From: JAAZLS01 sp964463285
GTDB taxonomy: Bacteria; Bacillota; Dethiobacteria; DTU022
Length of the DNA: 64,000 nucleotides
Direction: 5' to 3'
Assembly (NCBI GenBank): GCA_964463285.1
Contig: CAYXBB010000003.1
Location: 9,234 to 73,233 of the forward strand
Position numbers and translations under genes: made by a program. Positions within the stretch are counted from its first letter, which is position 1; every line of letters starts with the position of its first letter. The notes below the pieces were generated by a model that had not been told where the DNA came from, searched no databases, and saw only the letters and a program-made list of their open reading frames with translations. Shown one piece after another: positions 16,744 through 26,051 of the stretch.

Positions 16744-17109
16744 TTAGCACGTTCGTGGGTTGGGCAAACCGGCAATACGCCGAGCGCCGTTTTTTATACC
16801 TCCCGGGAAAAGGTTTTCAATAGCAAGCATACTCAACCCGGTACCTTTGGTCAGTTGCCGATTCAATGGTGCCCGGCCATGGTAACTATAAAAATCGCGC
16901 ATGAACTGAATTACTTTCCAATGATCTTCACCAAGTTCAAATCCGCTCTCCAGGGCCATAGCTTCCGCAATTTCTTTATGCCAGTCTCCGGATCGCCAAA
17001 AAAAACCTTCGTCGTCAAAAACTATACTACGCCCGGCAATGATCCGGTAACCGCGGCGGCCGGGTTCACCCGGCCGCCCGGTATTTTCCACAGGCCCATC
17101 GGTGCTCAT
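16744..17109 (-). CDS. TusE/DsrC-family sulfur-carrier protein
   Basis: The 121-residue protein matches the DsrC/TusE family: GFFWRSGDWHKEIAEAMA, GEDHWKVIQFMRDFY, APLNRQLTK and the end LFPGGIKNGARRIAGLPNPR-T-C. In DsrC the last-but-one Cys and a second Cys 11 residues earlier (in ACKIAG) carry sulfur. Here only the terminal Cys remains and the inner one is Arg (GARRIAG), the TusE-like condition. Known relatives pass sulfur to tRNA thiolation or sulfite reductase. Here the start codon overlaps the stop of the aldehyde oxidoreductase (TGATG), so I infer a role with that enzyme, perhaps sulfur delivery to its molybdenum centre. Confidence 0.82.
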   Translation of the reverse strand: MSTDGPVENTGRPGEPGRRGYRIIAGRSIVFDDEGFFWRSGDWHKEIAEAMALESGFELGEDHWKVIQFMRDFYSYHGRAPLNRQLTKGTGLSMLAIENLFPGGIKNGARRIAGLPNPRTC

Positions 17110-19781
17110 CAGGGCCGGGAGCCAGCCAGGGTCGCTTTAATCTTTTCCGGCGTGGCCGGCAGATCGCAAATCCAGACCCCTGCCGCATTTTTAATTGCGC
17201 TGATGATCGCCGGTGCGGTGGGCAGCAGCGTTAATTCGCCGATCCCGGTAGAACCTTTAGTTCCCCGTTCCCTGGGGGTTTCCCGAATGATCGATTCCAT
17301 CTCAAAAGAATCGTTAATTGTAGGGAATTTAAATGTAACCCAATCCTTGGTTTTACCGGCAACATACTCTTCGCGCAGAGCATAGCCGGCGCCCATATCT
17401 GCGCCGCCCTCCAGTTGCCCTTCAAAATTATGAGGGTTGATAACCGGACCGGCATCAACTGCAGTGGTCATTTTCAGGATTTTAACCGCTCCGGTTTCTG
17501 TGTTTACCTCTAGCTCGGCCATTTGTAGAGCCATCACCTGGGATTCGAAAGAAGCTCCCTGCCCGGTTTTGGGATCCATTGCATCGTCGGCGGGAACCTC
17601 TTGAAGCGTGGCCTTTCTGCCCATAAAGCGGGTGGGGTAACCGGCATCTTTAAGCCCTTGGTGGGTACTTGTACCGGATTCGTTCATAGCCTGCTTAAGC
17701 TGATCTAGAGCATCTAACAGGGCTCCGCCCGCCATATAGGTCATGCGGCTACCGGCTGCAAACCCGGTAGCCGGGGTTAGTTCAGTATTCCGGGTTTGAA
17801 GGCGAACCTTATCCAAGGGCAGGTTCAGTCCGTCCGCAGCCAGCTGGGTAAGCATGGAATCATTGCCTTCACCGGGATCAGCCACCCCCGCATACACGGT
17901 TACACCACCATCAGGATCTATTTCCAGCGCCACCAGAGCTTCATCTGCCGGATCACCGATGCCAAACGCTCCTGCTGCCAGGCCTACACCACGCTTAACA
18001 ATCCCTTTCTGATGCTCACGCGCTTCGCGACAGGCCCGCTCATAGTGCGGCTTCATAGCCTCACACAGCTCGGGGAAGGGCCACTGGTTCACCTGGATAC
18101 CGGTTGAGGTAACCTGTCCCGGCTGTAGCGAATTTTGCAGCCGGAACTGCAGGGGGTCTATACCAGCCTTGTCGGCCAACATGTTTACCGCACATTCTAC
18201 CGCAAAGTTTGATTGCGGCGGCCCGGCCCCTCGGGCCGCAGAACCCCAGGGGTTGTTGGTGTAAACCAGCCGGCTATTGGTCCGGATGTTTGGAATATGG
18301 TAGGCGCTGGTCAACATTAACAAAGAGCGCCGGATAATGTCATCTCCAATTGAATGGTATGCGCCGTTATCCACCAGTATATCCATTTCAAGAGCGCTCA
18401 GTCGGCCTTCTTTGTCTGCACCGAGTTTAACTTGCATCTCGTAGGGATGTCTCTTGGGGGTCATTTGTAAGGTTTCGCTTAAACTGGGAATATAGCGAAC
18501 CGGTCGTCTAAAATGTAAGGCTGCCGCCCCGACGAGATCCTCAGAGGTAATCTCCAGCTTGATTCCAAATTGTCCTCCCGCCTGGGCTTCTTCATAGCGC
18601 ATATTCTCCCAGCCAAGGGCATCCTGGAGCATTTGTAAGTGGTAGTGTATATCGATACTGCGGCCAATAATCACCAGCTGGGCATCTTCCCCCTCTCCCT
18701 CCAGATAAGCCACACTGGCTTCCGTCTCCAGGGGGGCCTGATGATTAATCTGAGTGGTAAAATGGTTTTCTATCACTGCCGTTGCTTCGTTGAAACCCTT
18801 TTGGGCATCGCCTCTGATCAGTGGCTTGGTATAACAGAGATTTGGCCATTGGTCATGCACCTGAACAGCTCCCTCAACCAGTGCTTTATGCGTTGAATCC
18901 AGAACCGGCAACAGCTCGTAATCCACTTTTACCGCCCGGGCCGCTTCCAATGCCTGCTCCCTGGTCTCTGCCACCACCGCCGCTACCGGATCACCGATAA
19001 AACGCACTTTATCTTCGCAAAGAACAGGCCGATCATCAATAGCCATTAGCAGGCGATTCGTCCCCTTTACATCCTTCGCAGTTATCACACCAATCACACC
19101 CGGCATTTTTTCCGCTTCCGAGTAATCGATATTTTTGATCAGGGCATGAGGATGAGGACTGCGCACGGCGGCCAGTTCCAGGGAACCGGGAATAACAATA
19201 TCGGCAGTATATTTGGCCATTCCGCAGGCCATAATCATGGCAGTAGGACGGGGATGTGAAACCCCGATCTTGGGGCCGTGGGGATCTGGACGCACATCCT
19301 CCGGCTTAACCTCACCGCGCAAAAAGCGACCGGCAAGTTTAACGGCTTCAATGATCTTGACGTAACCCGTGCAGCGACAAAGGTTGTGACGCAGGGCTTT
19401 TTTAATTTCTTCGGTTCCGGGGTTATTGTTTTCATCCAACAGGGCCTTTGTGGCCATGATCATCCCGGGGGTGCAAAAACCGCACTGGATTGCACCCGCC
19501 AACACAAACGCTTCCTGGATCAGATGCGGGTTATCCGGGGTGCCCAATCCCTCCACAGTGAGAACATCGGCACCGTCTATTTTGGTTGCCTTAAGCAAAC
19601 AGGATCTAACTGCTTTGCCGTCAACAATTACTGTGCAGGCACCGCACTGGCCGGCCTTGTCGCATGATTGTTTGGGGCCGGTTAAATGTAGCTCATCACG
19701 AAGCAATTCCAGTAAGGTCAGTTTGGAATCAACCACCGCCTCCTGAAACACACCGTTAACCTTGAATTTAATCTTGTTCAA
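17109..19781 (-). CDS. Single-chain molybdenum aldehyde oxidoreductase (xanthine oxidase family, MOP type)
   Basis: About 890 residues in one chain, close to Desulfovibrio MOP. Domain order: plant-type [2Fe-2S] domain (CDKAGQCGACTV), second [2Fe-2S] helical domain (CGFCTPGM, then LCRCTGY), then the molybdopterin domains (AQAGGQFGIKLE, AARGAGPPQSNFAVE) and the catalytic Glu in GIGELTLLPTAPA near the end. There is no FAD domain, as in MOP. It oxidises aldehydes or N-heterocycles with water as the oxygen source. I place the start at TTG 19781, 6 bases after GGAGGG; an in-frame ATG 12 codons upstream has no ribosome site. It follows a riboswitch and terminator and is coupled to the TusE/DsrC-like gene. 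Confidence 0.9.
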   Translation of the reverse strand: MNKIKFKVNGVFQEAVVDSKLTLLELLRDELHLTGPKQSCDKAGQCGACTVIVDGKAVRSCLLKATKIDGADVLTVEGLGTPDNPHLIQEAFVLAGAIQCGFCTPGMIMATKALLDENNNPGTEEIKKALRHNLCRCTGYVKIIEAVKLAGRFLRGEVKPEDVRPDPHGPKIGVSHPRPTAMIMACGMAKYTADIVIPGSLELAAVRSPHPHALIKNIDYSEAEKMPGVIGVITAKDVKGTNRLLMAIDDRPVLCEDKVRFIGDPVAAVVAETREQALEAARAVKVDYELLPVLDSTHKALVEGAVQVHDQWPNLCYTKPLIRGDAQKGFNEATAVIENHFTTQINHQAPLETEASVAYLEGEGEDAQLVIIGRSIDIHYHLQMLQDALGWENMRYEEAQAGGQFGIKLEITSEDLVGAAALHFRRPVRYIPSLSETLQMTPKRHPYEMQVKLGADKEGRLSALEMDILVDNGAYHSIGDDIIRRSLLMLTSAYHIPNIRTNSRLVYTNNPWGSAARGAGPPQSNFAVECAVNMLADKAGIDPLQFRLQNSLQPGQVTSTGIQVNQWPFPELCEAMKPHYERACREAREHQKGIVKRGVGLAAGAFGIGDPADEALVALEIDPDGGVTVYAGVADPGEGNDSMLTQLAADGLNLPLDKVRLQTRNTELTPATGFAAGSRMTYMAGGALLDALDQLKQAMNESGTSTHQGLKDAGYPTRFMGRKATLQEVPADDAMDPKTGQGASFESQVMALQMAELEVNTETGAVKILKMTTAVDAGPVINPHNFEGQLEGGADMGAGYALREEYVAGKTKDWVTFKFPTINDSFEMESIIRETPRERGTKGSTGIGELTLLPTAPAIISAIKNAAGVWICDLPATPEKIKATLAGSRP

Positions 19782-20021
19782 TACATTCCCTCCATTGCAA
19801 GTTGAATGTGGAGACACTGCTTTCTAATTGTTAAAGTATTTCACCCCTTTCGGCAATTATTCCCAAGGCGTTTTACCCTGCCGGAAATATTATCGCAAGG
19901 GTTTCCGGCAACCGATTGTTAAGATAACCGCAGCTATAGTCATGCACACAGATGAACTGAAAAAAACTGATCTTTTAACGTATTTTAGGTTTCCAGAGTT
20001 ATATATACTAATTAAATTACA

Positions 20022-20058
20022 AAATAAAAAATCACTATCGCCAATATGGAATAGTGAT
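20022..20058 (-). terminator. Intrinsic terminator of the oxidoreductase riboswitch
   Basis: On the minus strand ATCACTAT and ATAGTGAT pair with a 12-base loop, followed by TTTTTATTTT. It lies 25 bases after the riboswitch and about 240 bases before the start codon, so it would act as an attenuator. Confidence 0.8.
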
Positions 20059-20082
20059 TAGCAAGTTACGCATAAAAAATAG

Positions 20083-20178
20083 CCTTCTTTCCACATTGGG
20101 AGGTATAACCGTTTCCAGTTATGCCCTACTGCCTATAGTTCATGGCGGGTTATGCCTGTAGATACCATAGGTCGAAGG
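20083..20178 (-). ncRNA. MOCO-type riboswitch upstream of aldehyde oxidoreductase
   Basis: Closing stem CCTTC/GAAGG; inner ATGG/CCAT stem; then TAGGG, the GAAA-capped hairpin AACTG-GAAA-CGGTT, CCTCCC and GGAAAGAAGG, in the same order as at 10211-10307. The closing stem differs between the two copies while keeping pairing. It precedes a molybdenum enzyme, which supports Mo-cofactor sensing. Promoter and terminator flank it. Confidence 0.83.
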
Positions 20179-20214
20179 AGAGTTGGTATTTATTTGACAG
20201 GTCTGACCATTATG

Positions 20215-20243
20215 ATTATACTATACAAGTTTACGCTGATCAA
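20215..20243 (-). promoter_or_regulatory. Promoter of the riboswitch-aldehyde oxidoreductase transcript
   Basis: Minus strand TTGATC (20243-20238), 17-base spacer, TATAAT (20220-20215). The predicted start site falls about 30 bases before the riboswitch. Confidence 0.75.
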
Positions 20244-20434
20244 GCTTGGGGAAACAGCCTTGTATTTGTTTTCCAAGTACTCTTGCAACCGGGTAGATTA
20301 CCGCAGCTACATTACTGCTTGATGTTTTAACTTTAACCGGATTTTCCTTTTTTATCTGATTTGACCTCCATTCCAAGACAATATCTGCTATAGTATTTCT
20401 AAAGAAGCTTGATTAATCGAAAGTTTGGTGATCT

Positions 20435-21382
20435 ATGACTGGCCCCCGATCAAAAAAAATAACTATGTACGCCCTTATGTCTATACTGGCTGTTGCCTGG
20501 GGCCTGGATTATGTAGCCGTAAAAAAATGCCTGGGCGCTTTAGATGTACCCATACTGCTGTTTTTCCGCTACTGCCTGGCCATGTGCGCCGTATTTATAA
20601 TTAAAATGTTCATGGACCGTAAGTTTTACCTGCATAAGCAAGATATTATCTGGCTAATATTGAGCGCCATTACCGGAGAGATTGGCTGTTTATCCTTGGA
20701 ATATTTCAGCATCGACTATTTGCCCCTATCCATATTAACCCTGATCCTGGCCTGTGTACCCATCGTCTCCATCCTTATTGAAAAAGTGCTGTACAGCAAA
20801 CCCATCACCGGATTTATGTTACTGGGTGCAATTGGCTCCCTCCTGGGTGTAGGCATCATCATTGGCGCCGATTTCGGAGAGCTTTTTCAGGGCAGACTTA
20901 TCGGTTATCTACTGGCCTTGGGGGCGGTGCTGTGCTGGAACGCCTATAATTTTATAACGGCTAGACTTCAGGATCGCTATTCTGATATTTCGCTTTCTTT
21001 TTTCCAAATTGCCTGCACCGCCTTGCTACTGGCTCCCTATGCTTTGCGCCACCTTCCGGATTCCGGCCTGATAACCGGAGAGGTGTTTTCCTGGCTTTTA
21101 TTTTTAGGGATGTTTAGCTCCGGCATCGGCTTTGTAATTTATGTTCGCTCCCTGGATATCTTGGGAGTAACCCCCACAGCGCTTTTCTCCAACTTTATGC
21201 CGGTAAGCACGGCCTTTTTAAGTTGGGTGTTTTTTAAAGAGATGATTTTACCCATACAGATATTCGGCGGGATAATTGTGATTGCCTCCGCTTGCCTGGT
21301 GATCTATGAAAAGGGAAGATCGGAAAGTGCCGCTTCTTTAAAAATTTCCACCGCCTCCTTATTTAGACTGAAAGAAGAATAA
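20435..21382 (+). CDS. EamA/DMT-family transporter
   Basis: A 315-residue protein with about ten membrane segments in two repeated EamA domains, for example LMSILAVAWGLDYVAVKKCL at the start and GVTPTALFSNFMPVSTAFLSW in the second half. The family exports metabolites such as amino acids or sugars; the substrate is not readable. A charged cytosolic tail follows residue 290. It is transcribed alone, away from the aldehyde oxidoreductase riboswitch region. Confidence 0.85.
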   Translation: MTGPRSKKITMYALMSILAVAWGLDYVAVKKCLGALDVPILLFFRYCLAMCAVFIIKMFMDRKFYLHKQDIIWLILSAITGEIGCLSLEYFSIDYLPLSILTLILACVPIVSILIEKVLYSKPITGFMLLGAIGSLLGVGIIIGADFGELFQGRLIGYLLALGAVLCWNAYNFITARLQDRYSDISLSFFQIACTALLLAPYALRHLPDSGLITGEVFSWLLFLGMFSSGIGFVIYVRSLDILGVTPTALFSNFMPVSTAFLSWVFFKEMILPIQIFGGIIVIASACLVIYEKGRSESAASLKISTASLFRLKEE

Positions 21383-21536
21383 AGATCAATAGGGGGCAAT
21401 GGAGAAGGCCCAACTACCTGTTAATAGCAGATGGTTGAGCCTTACCTTACGCAATACTTTCTATTTTGCTTTATGTAAGTTATCCCCTATACCCCGCTCC
21501 AATATTTGGGTTGCCCCGGCCGATTTATGCTGCAGG

Positions 21537-22397
21537 TTATAATTTGTGCTGCATTTCACAGGCCATCACGGTGTGCTTACAAAGAACAATGGTGGTCACC
21601 GAGCCCACTCCCCCGGGAACTGGAGAAATTTTATTCACTACTGGCTCCACGGCATCAAAATTCACATCTCCGCAATATTTACCGGGATTATCCGGATCCG
21701 CATTGATCCCAACGTCTATAACAATTTGCTCCGGTTTGACATAACTGCTGTCGATCATCTTGGCCCGGCCCACCGCGGCTACCAGGATGTCTGCAGCCGC
21801 ACATACCTGGTCCAAGTTCTGAGTACGGGAGTGACATATTGTAACTGTAGCATGTTCGCGCAGCAGCAACATCGCCACCGGTTTTCCCACCACCATAGAG
21901 CGCCCGACCACGGCAACCTTTTTCCCTTTCAACGGGATATCATAGAACCTCAACATTTCCATACAGGCAGTAGGGGTGCACGGTGGGAAACCGCTCTGAT
22001 CGTCTGCAAAAACCTTTCCGGCACTGCCCAGGGTCATGCAATCGACATCCTTCTCTACCGGAATCAGGGAGCGGATCTTTTTTTCATCAAGATGCTTCGG
22101 CAACGGGGCAAACATCAAAATGCCGTGAATGGAGCCATCCGCTCCCACTGTAAGTACCGCTTTCTCAAACTGCTCCTGGGTAACCTCCGCAGGATATTCG
22201 AAAATTTCATAGGACAGCCCGATACCTTCACCGGTTTTTTTGATCCCGCCTTCATAAAAAAGATCATCCGGGTTGGCACCCACCCGGATGATCCCGATTT
22301 TAGGAGTGATCCCCCTTGTTTTAAGGGCTTCCACTCTCCGAATCAGATCCTCCTTCATAGCATCGGCCACGGGCTTACCTCTCAATCTTTCCGCCAT
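21537..22397 (-). CDS. folD: FolD bifunctional methylene-THF dehydrogenase/cyclohydrolase
   Basis: The 286-residue protein interconverts 5,10-methylene-, methenyl- and 10-formyl-tetrahydrofolate. Seen motifs: YEIFEYPAEVTQEQF region, GILMFAPLPKHLDEKKI (PLPxH substrate site), GKKVAVVGRSMVVGKP (nucleotide fold), and ISPVPGGVGSVTT. The substrate-site Tyr-x3-Lys region is altered to FYEGGIKKTG, with Lys retained. It lies 20 bases after fchA on the same strand. Having both FolD and FchA suggests active one-carbon metabolism, as in acetogenic or syntrophic Clostridia. Confidence 0.93.
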   Translation of the reverse strand: MAERLRGKPVADAMKEDLIRRVEALKTRGITPKIGIIRVGANPDDLFYEGGIKKTGEGIGLSYEIFEYPAEVTQEQFEKAVLTVGADGSIHGILMFAPLPKHLDEKKIRSLIPVEKDVDCMTLGSAGKVFADDQSGFPPCTPTACMEMLRFYDIPLKGKKVAVVGRSMVVGKPVAMLLLREHATVTICHSRTQNLDQVCAAADILVAAVGRAKMIDSSYVKPEQIVIDVGINADPDNPGKYCGDVNFDAVEPVVNKISPVPGGVGSVTTIVLCKHTVMACEMQHKL

Positions 22398-22416
22398 TGT
22401 CCCAACCTCCTCGCCT

Positions 22417-23049
22417 CTATTTTTTTATCTTGCCGATAACCAGCTCCAGCGTTTCATCGGCAGTTTTCACACCATTTTTTAAAAGTTGATCCATCTCCAT
22501 GTTCACCTGGCTTACAAATTGCCGGTCCTTAATCGCACCCAGGTTGATAATCACATTGAGATAGGCGCTCTGCAGGGCTGCCTTCAAAAATGCCACACCG
22601 CAGCCTACATCCGAGATTGCCAGCATGGAACCGATCTCGCCCATGCGCTCATGAATCTTGATGCCCCGGTAGGCCTGGCGCATGATTTCCAGGGGGACAG
22701 AAAGGGCCACTTTGGAACATTCTTCAAGAGTTTTCTCTTTATGGGCTGCCTCCTCAGAGGTTGCTTTCGGCAAGCTATAAGCCTTGGCCAGCGGTTTAAA
22801 AGCCTCAGCATCTTCATCTACCAGCGCTTTCAAACGTTTTATGATCCCGTTGCCTTCTTTCAGAAGGGCCTTAACTTCATCTTCTACCGCAGCATATTTT
22901 TTTTTGCCCACAGTAAGGTTGCCCACCATGTTAGATAGAGCCATCCCTATAGCTCCGCCCATAGCGGCCGCCCCGCCGCCGCCTGGTGTTGGATCCTTGG
23001 AGGCCAGTACATCCAAAAAATAATCACAGCTGTTTGACAACATGGCCAT
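22417..23049 (-). CDS. fchA: Cyclodeaminase/methenyl-THF cyclohydrolase family protein
   Basis: About 210 residues of the FTCD-C/FchA fold: DPTPGGGGAAAMGGAIGMAL is the folate-binding Gly-rich helix start, then MVGNLTVGKKKY. FchA enzymes hydrolyse methenyl-THF, or deaminate formimino-THF, in Clostridia. I choose ATG 23049, since AAAGGA lies 8 bases upstream, over an ATG at 23058 that abuts it. It is first in an operon with folD. Confidence 0.87.
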   Translation of the reverse strand: MAMLSNSCDYFLDVLASKDPTPGGGGAAAMGGAIGMALSNMVGNLTVGKKKYAAVEDEVKALLKEGNGIIKRLKALVDEDAEAFKPLAKAYSLPKATSEEAAHKEKTLEECSKVALSVPLEIMRQAYRGIKIHERMGEIGSMLAISDVGCGVAFLKAALQSAYLNVIINLGAIKDRQFVSQVNMEMDQLLKNGVKTADETLELVIGKIKK

Positions 23050-23058
23050 AAACAACAT

Positions 23059-23387
23059 CCTTTCATTAATTGTTGATCCGGGTCCGCCTCCTTAATGTTT
23101 CGTACCCCATACCCCACGGAGGAGGTTTATGGGTATTCACACACCCTGCTTACACTAAGCAGTGGTTCTTTGATGTTCCTACCCCGCGGGTTTTCTTGGT
23201 TTTTTCCGCCTTTTCAGAAAAAACGAGCTCTTCCACTGCAAGACAGTAGAACCGATCCTGTCCTGCAGTTGTTGTAAGACCCTAACACTTTCCTGCTGAT
23301 TACTTCCAGATCCGCACCCAAATTCCTTCCATGATGATCACTTTTTAACAAAGAGAATATCCAAAATAGGGGGAATAATTGGGAGGG
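23059..23387. other. Intergenic leader of the fchA-folD operon, unassigned
   Basis: The region between the clpB terminator and fchA holds a GC-mixed leader with a hairpin CTGCAGGACAG/CTGTCTTGCAG (around 23239-23271, minus strand) and a GTGTGTGAATACCC segment. I compared it from memory with THF and glycine riboswitches and found no convincing match. No clear TATAAT promoter and no credible gene are visible. Confidence 0.3.
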
Positions 23388-23419
23388 AAATAAAAAATGG
23401 GGGAGAAACTGCCCCCATT
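23388..23419 (-). terminator. Intrinsic terminator of the dnaJ-cbpM-clpB operon
   Basis: On the minus strand AATGGGGG and CCCCCATT form an 8-bp stem with an 8-base loop, then TTTTTATTT. It lies 44 bases after the clpB stop. Confidence 0.85.
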
Positions 23420-23462
23420 GTCGAGAAACATTCAATTAGTTAAAACCCATAATAATCCTTCC

Positions 23463-26051
23463 TTATGTCAATTCCAGGCCCACAGGGCTGCGGCTTAATG
23501 TAACAGTACTTTTATCACTGATCCCGCCGGAGACGATGCGCCGGGATAGCGGGGTTTCCACTGCATTTTGTATGGCCCTCTTCAGGGGGCGGGCGCCAAA
23601 GGCCGGATCGTAGCCCTGTTCAGCCAAATAATCCACCACCGCCTCGTCCCACCTAAGAATAATTCCGGTACCCTTCTCTACCCGTTCTGCCAGACGGTGC
23701 AGCAACAGATCGGTAATTTTCCCAATTTGTTCTCGTTCCAGCGCCCGAAAGACTATGGTTTCGTCCACCCGATTCAGGAACTCAGGACGGAAATATTGAC
23801 GCAGCAGAGACAGCACTGCCGTTTTTATTTCCTCATAATCGCTCCCCCGTTCCTGAAATTCCAGGATTTCCTTGCCACCAATGTTGGAGGTCATGATCAC
23901 GATAGTATTTCGAAAGTCCACCGTGCGACCACGCCCATCGGTAAGCCGGCCGTCGTCTAAAATCTGCAACAGCACGTTGAAAACATCCTGATGGGCTTTT
24001 TCAATTTCATCCAGCAAAAGGACAGTGTACGGTTGGCGCCGTACCGCCTCGGTAAGCTGTCCGCCCTCGTCATAGCCCACATAACCCGGGGGCGCCCCAA
24101 TCAAGCGAGCTACCGTATGCTTCTCCATGTACTCGGACATGTCCAGGCGAACCATGTTTCGCTCATCGTCAAACAGTGCTTCCGCCAGGGCGCGGCTCAG
24201 TTCAGTTTTCCCCACTCCCGTGGGCCCCAAGAAGATAAAGCTCCCCACCGGTCGGTGCGGGTCCTTAATGCCGCTGCGCGCCCTAAGCACTGCGTCAGCC
24301 ACGGCCTGGACCGCATCATCCTGACCTACTACCCGTCGATGCAGGATCTCCTCCAGATGGAGCAGCTTTTCCAGCTCTCCTTCACGCAACCGGCTCACCG
24401 GGATCCCGGTCCAGCGACTAACCACCTGGGCAATTTCTTCTTCGCCCACCTCTTCGTGGAGCAACATGGTCTGCTTCTGCTTGCCGGCCAATAGTTCTTC
24501 TTCGGCTTTCAGACGCCGCTCCAACTCGTTTAGACGGCCGTATTTCAGCTCGGCGGCCCTGTTTAAATCGTATTCTCGCTCGGCCCGTTCGATTTCGGTG
24601 CGCACCTCCTCAATTTCCTTTTTGATCATGCGCACCTGTCCGATAGAGTTTTTTTCGTCCTGCCACTGAGCCTGCATAGCGCCGGCCTCGCCGCGCAGAT
24701 CGGCCAGTTCCTCCTGCAGCCGGACCAATCGTTCCGCAGAAGCCGGATCCCGTTCTTTTTTCAAAGCAGCTTCTTCGATCTCCAGTTGCATCACCCGCCG
24801 GTTGATCTCGTCCAGGGCGGCAGGAAGGCTGTCAATCTGTGTACGCAGGCGGGCCGCGGCTTCGTCCATCAGGTCGATGGCCTTGTCCGGCAGGAAACGA
24901 TCGCTTATATAGCGATCCGAAAGAACCGCCGCCGCGATTAGCGCCCCGTCCTGGATGCGCACTCCGTGATGCACCTCGTAGCGTTCCTTCAGCCCCCGCA
25001 GGATGGAAACCGTATCCTCCACCGAAGGAGGAAGCACCATAATGGGCTGGAAACGCCTCTCCAGGGCGGCATCCTTTTCAATGTGCTTGCGGTATTCATC
25101 CAGGGTGGTAGCCCCGATAGCACGCAGCTCCCCCCGGGCCAGCATCGGTTTTAGCAGATTGCCGGCATCCATAGCCCCTTCAGCCGCCCCGGCGCCGATT
25201 ACCGTGTGCAACTCGTCGATGAATAAAACAATCGCACCTTCAGCGTCCTGCACCTCTTTTAAAACCGCCTTTAGACGTTCTTCAAATTCTCCCCGGTACT
25301 TGGCCCCGGCTACCAGGGAGCCCATATCCAGGGTAATTACACTTTTCTCCTTCAACCCTTCGGGAACATCCCGGGCCACAATGCGCCGGGCCAGACCTTC
25401 CACAATGGCCGTCTTTCCCACTCCCGGTTCGCCGATCAGCACCGGGTTGTTTTTGGTGCGCCGCGAAAGGATCTCGATTACCCGGCGGATCTCCTCGTCC
25501 CGCCCAATTACCGGATCCAGTTTCCCCTCCCGCGCCAAAGCAGTGAGATCGCGCCCATAACGTAGCAGCGCCTCGTAGGTTCCTTCAGGATTATCACTGG
25601 TGATGCGCTGGCTTCCGCGTATCCGGCGGAAAGATTGCAGCAAGGACTCCCGGCTAAGCCCTGCCTGGCGAAAAATGTTTTTGAGCTCTTCCTCGCTTTC
25701 CTCCAGCAGAGCCAGCAAAAGGTGCTCCACACTTACATAGTCATCTTTAAATTGCCTGGCCTCATTTTCCGCCCGGGCCAGGACCCGCGCCAGGGTAGAA
25801 TCAATCTGCAGGGAACTTTTGTAACCGGTTACCCGGGGGATCTGATCGATCAGATGCTCCAGATCCCGGCGCAGTGATCCCGTATCCACTCCGGCCTGTT
25901 GCAGAAAACGGGTAGTAATTCCCTGCTCCTGATCCAACAGCGCCATTAAAAGGTGCTTCGAACCGACCAGCTGGTGATTTCGGCCGGCGGCCGCCTGTTG
26001 GGCTGCAAACAGCGCTTCCTGTGCTTTCTGGGTAAAACGATTTAGATCCAT
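23463..26051 (-). CDS. clpB: ClpB disaggregase (AAA+ chaperone)
   Basis: About 862 residues: Clp N-domain (1-145), first AAA+ with GEPGVGKTAIV and FIDELHTVIGAG, coiled-coil middle domain (about 410-530, rich in EELADLRGEAG-like heptads), second AAA+ with LGPTGVGKTEL and LLLDEIEKAH, and C-terminal domain. It resolves protein aggregates with DnaK/DnaJ. The N-terminal residues MDLNRFTQKAQEALFAAQQ are typical. Start ATG 26051 overlaps the cbpM stop (TGATG). It is the last gene of a three-gene chaperone operon. Confidence 0.96.
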   Translation of the reverse strand: MDLNRFTQKAQEALFAAQQAAAGRNHQLVGSKHLLMALLDQEQGITTRFLQQAGVDTGSLRRDLEHLIDQIPRVTGYKSSLQIDSTLARVLARAENEARQFKDDYVSVEHLLLALLEESEEELKNIFRQAGLSRESLLQSFRRIRGSQRITSDNPEGTYEALLRYGRDLTALAREGKLDPVIGRDEEIRRVIEILSRRTKNNPVLIGEPGVGKTAIVEGLARRIVARDVPEGLKEKSVITLDMGSLVAGAKYRGEFEERLKAVLKEVQDAEGAIVLFIDELHTVIGAGAAEGAMDAGNLLKPMLARGELRAIGATTLDEYRKHIEKDAALERRFQPIMVLPPSVEDTVSILRGLKERYEVHHGVRIQDGALIAAAVLSDRYISDRFLPDKAIDLMDEAAARLRTQIDSLPAALDEINRRVMQLEIEEAALKKERDPASAERLVRLQEELADLRGEAGAMQAQWQDEKNSIGQVRMIKKEIEEVRTEIERAEREYDLNRAAELKYGRLNELERRLKAEEELLAGKQKQTMLLHEEVGEEEIAQVVSRWTGIPVSRLREGELEKLLHLEEILHRRVVGQDDAVQAVADAVLRARSGIKDPHRPVGSFIFLGPTGVGKTELSRALAEALFDDERNMVRLDMSEYMEKHTVARLIGAPPGYVGYDEGGQLTEAVRRQPYTVLLLDEIEKAHQDVFNVLLQILDDGRLTDGRGRTVDFRNTIVIMTSNIGGKEILEFQERGSDYEEIKTAVLSLLRQYFRPEFLNRVDETIVFRALEREQIGKITDLLLHRLAERVEKGTGIILRWDEAVVDYLAEQGYDPAFGARPLKRAIQNAVETPLSRRIVSGGISDKSTVTLSRSPVGLELT

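Noticed and set aside
21546..22439. 297-codon frame on the plus strand
   Set aside because: It is antisense to folD; folD has all family motifs, while this frame is rich in His/Arg/Phe without any recognisable domain.
23059..23387. THF riboswitch before fchA
   Set aside because: The conserved blocks I remember for the THF motif are not present.
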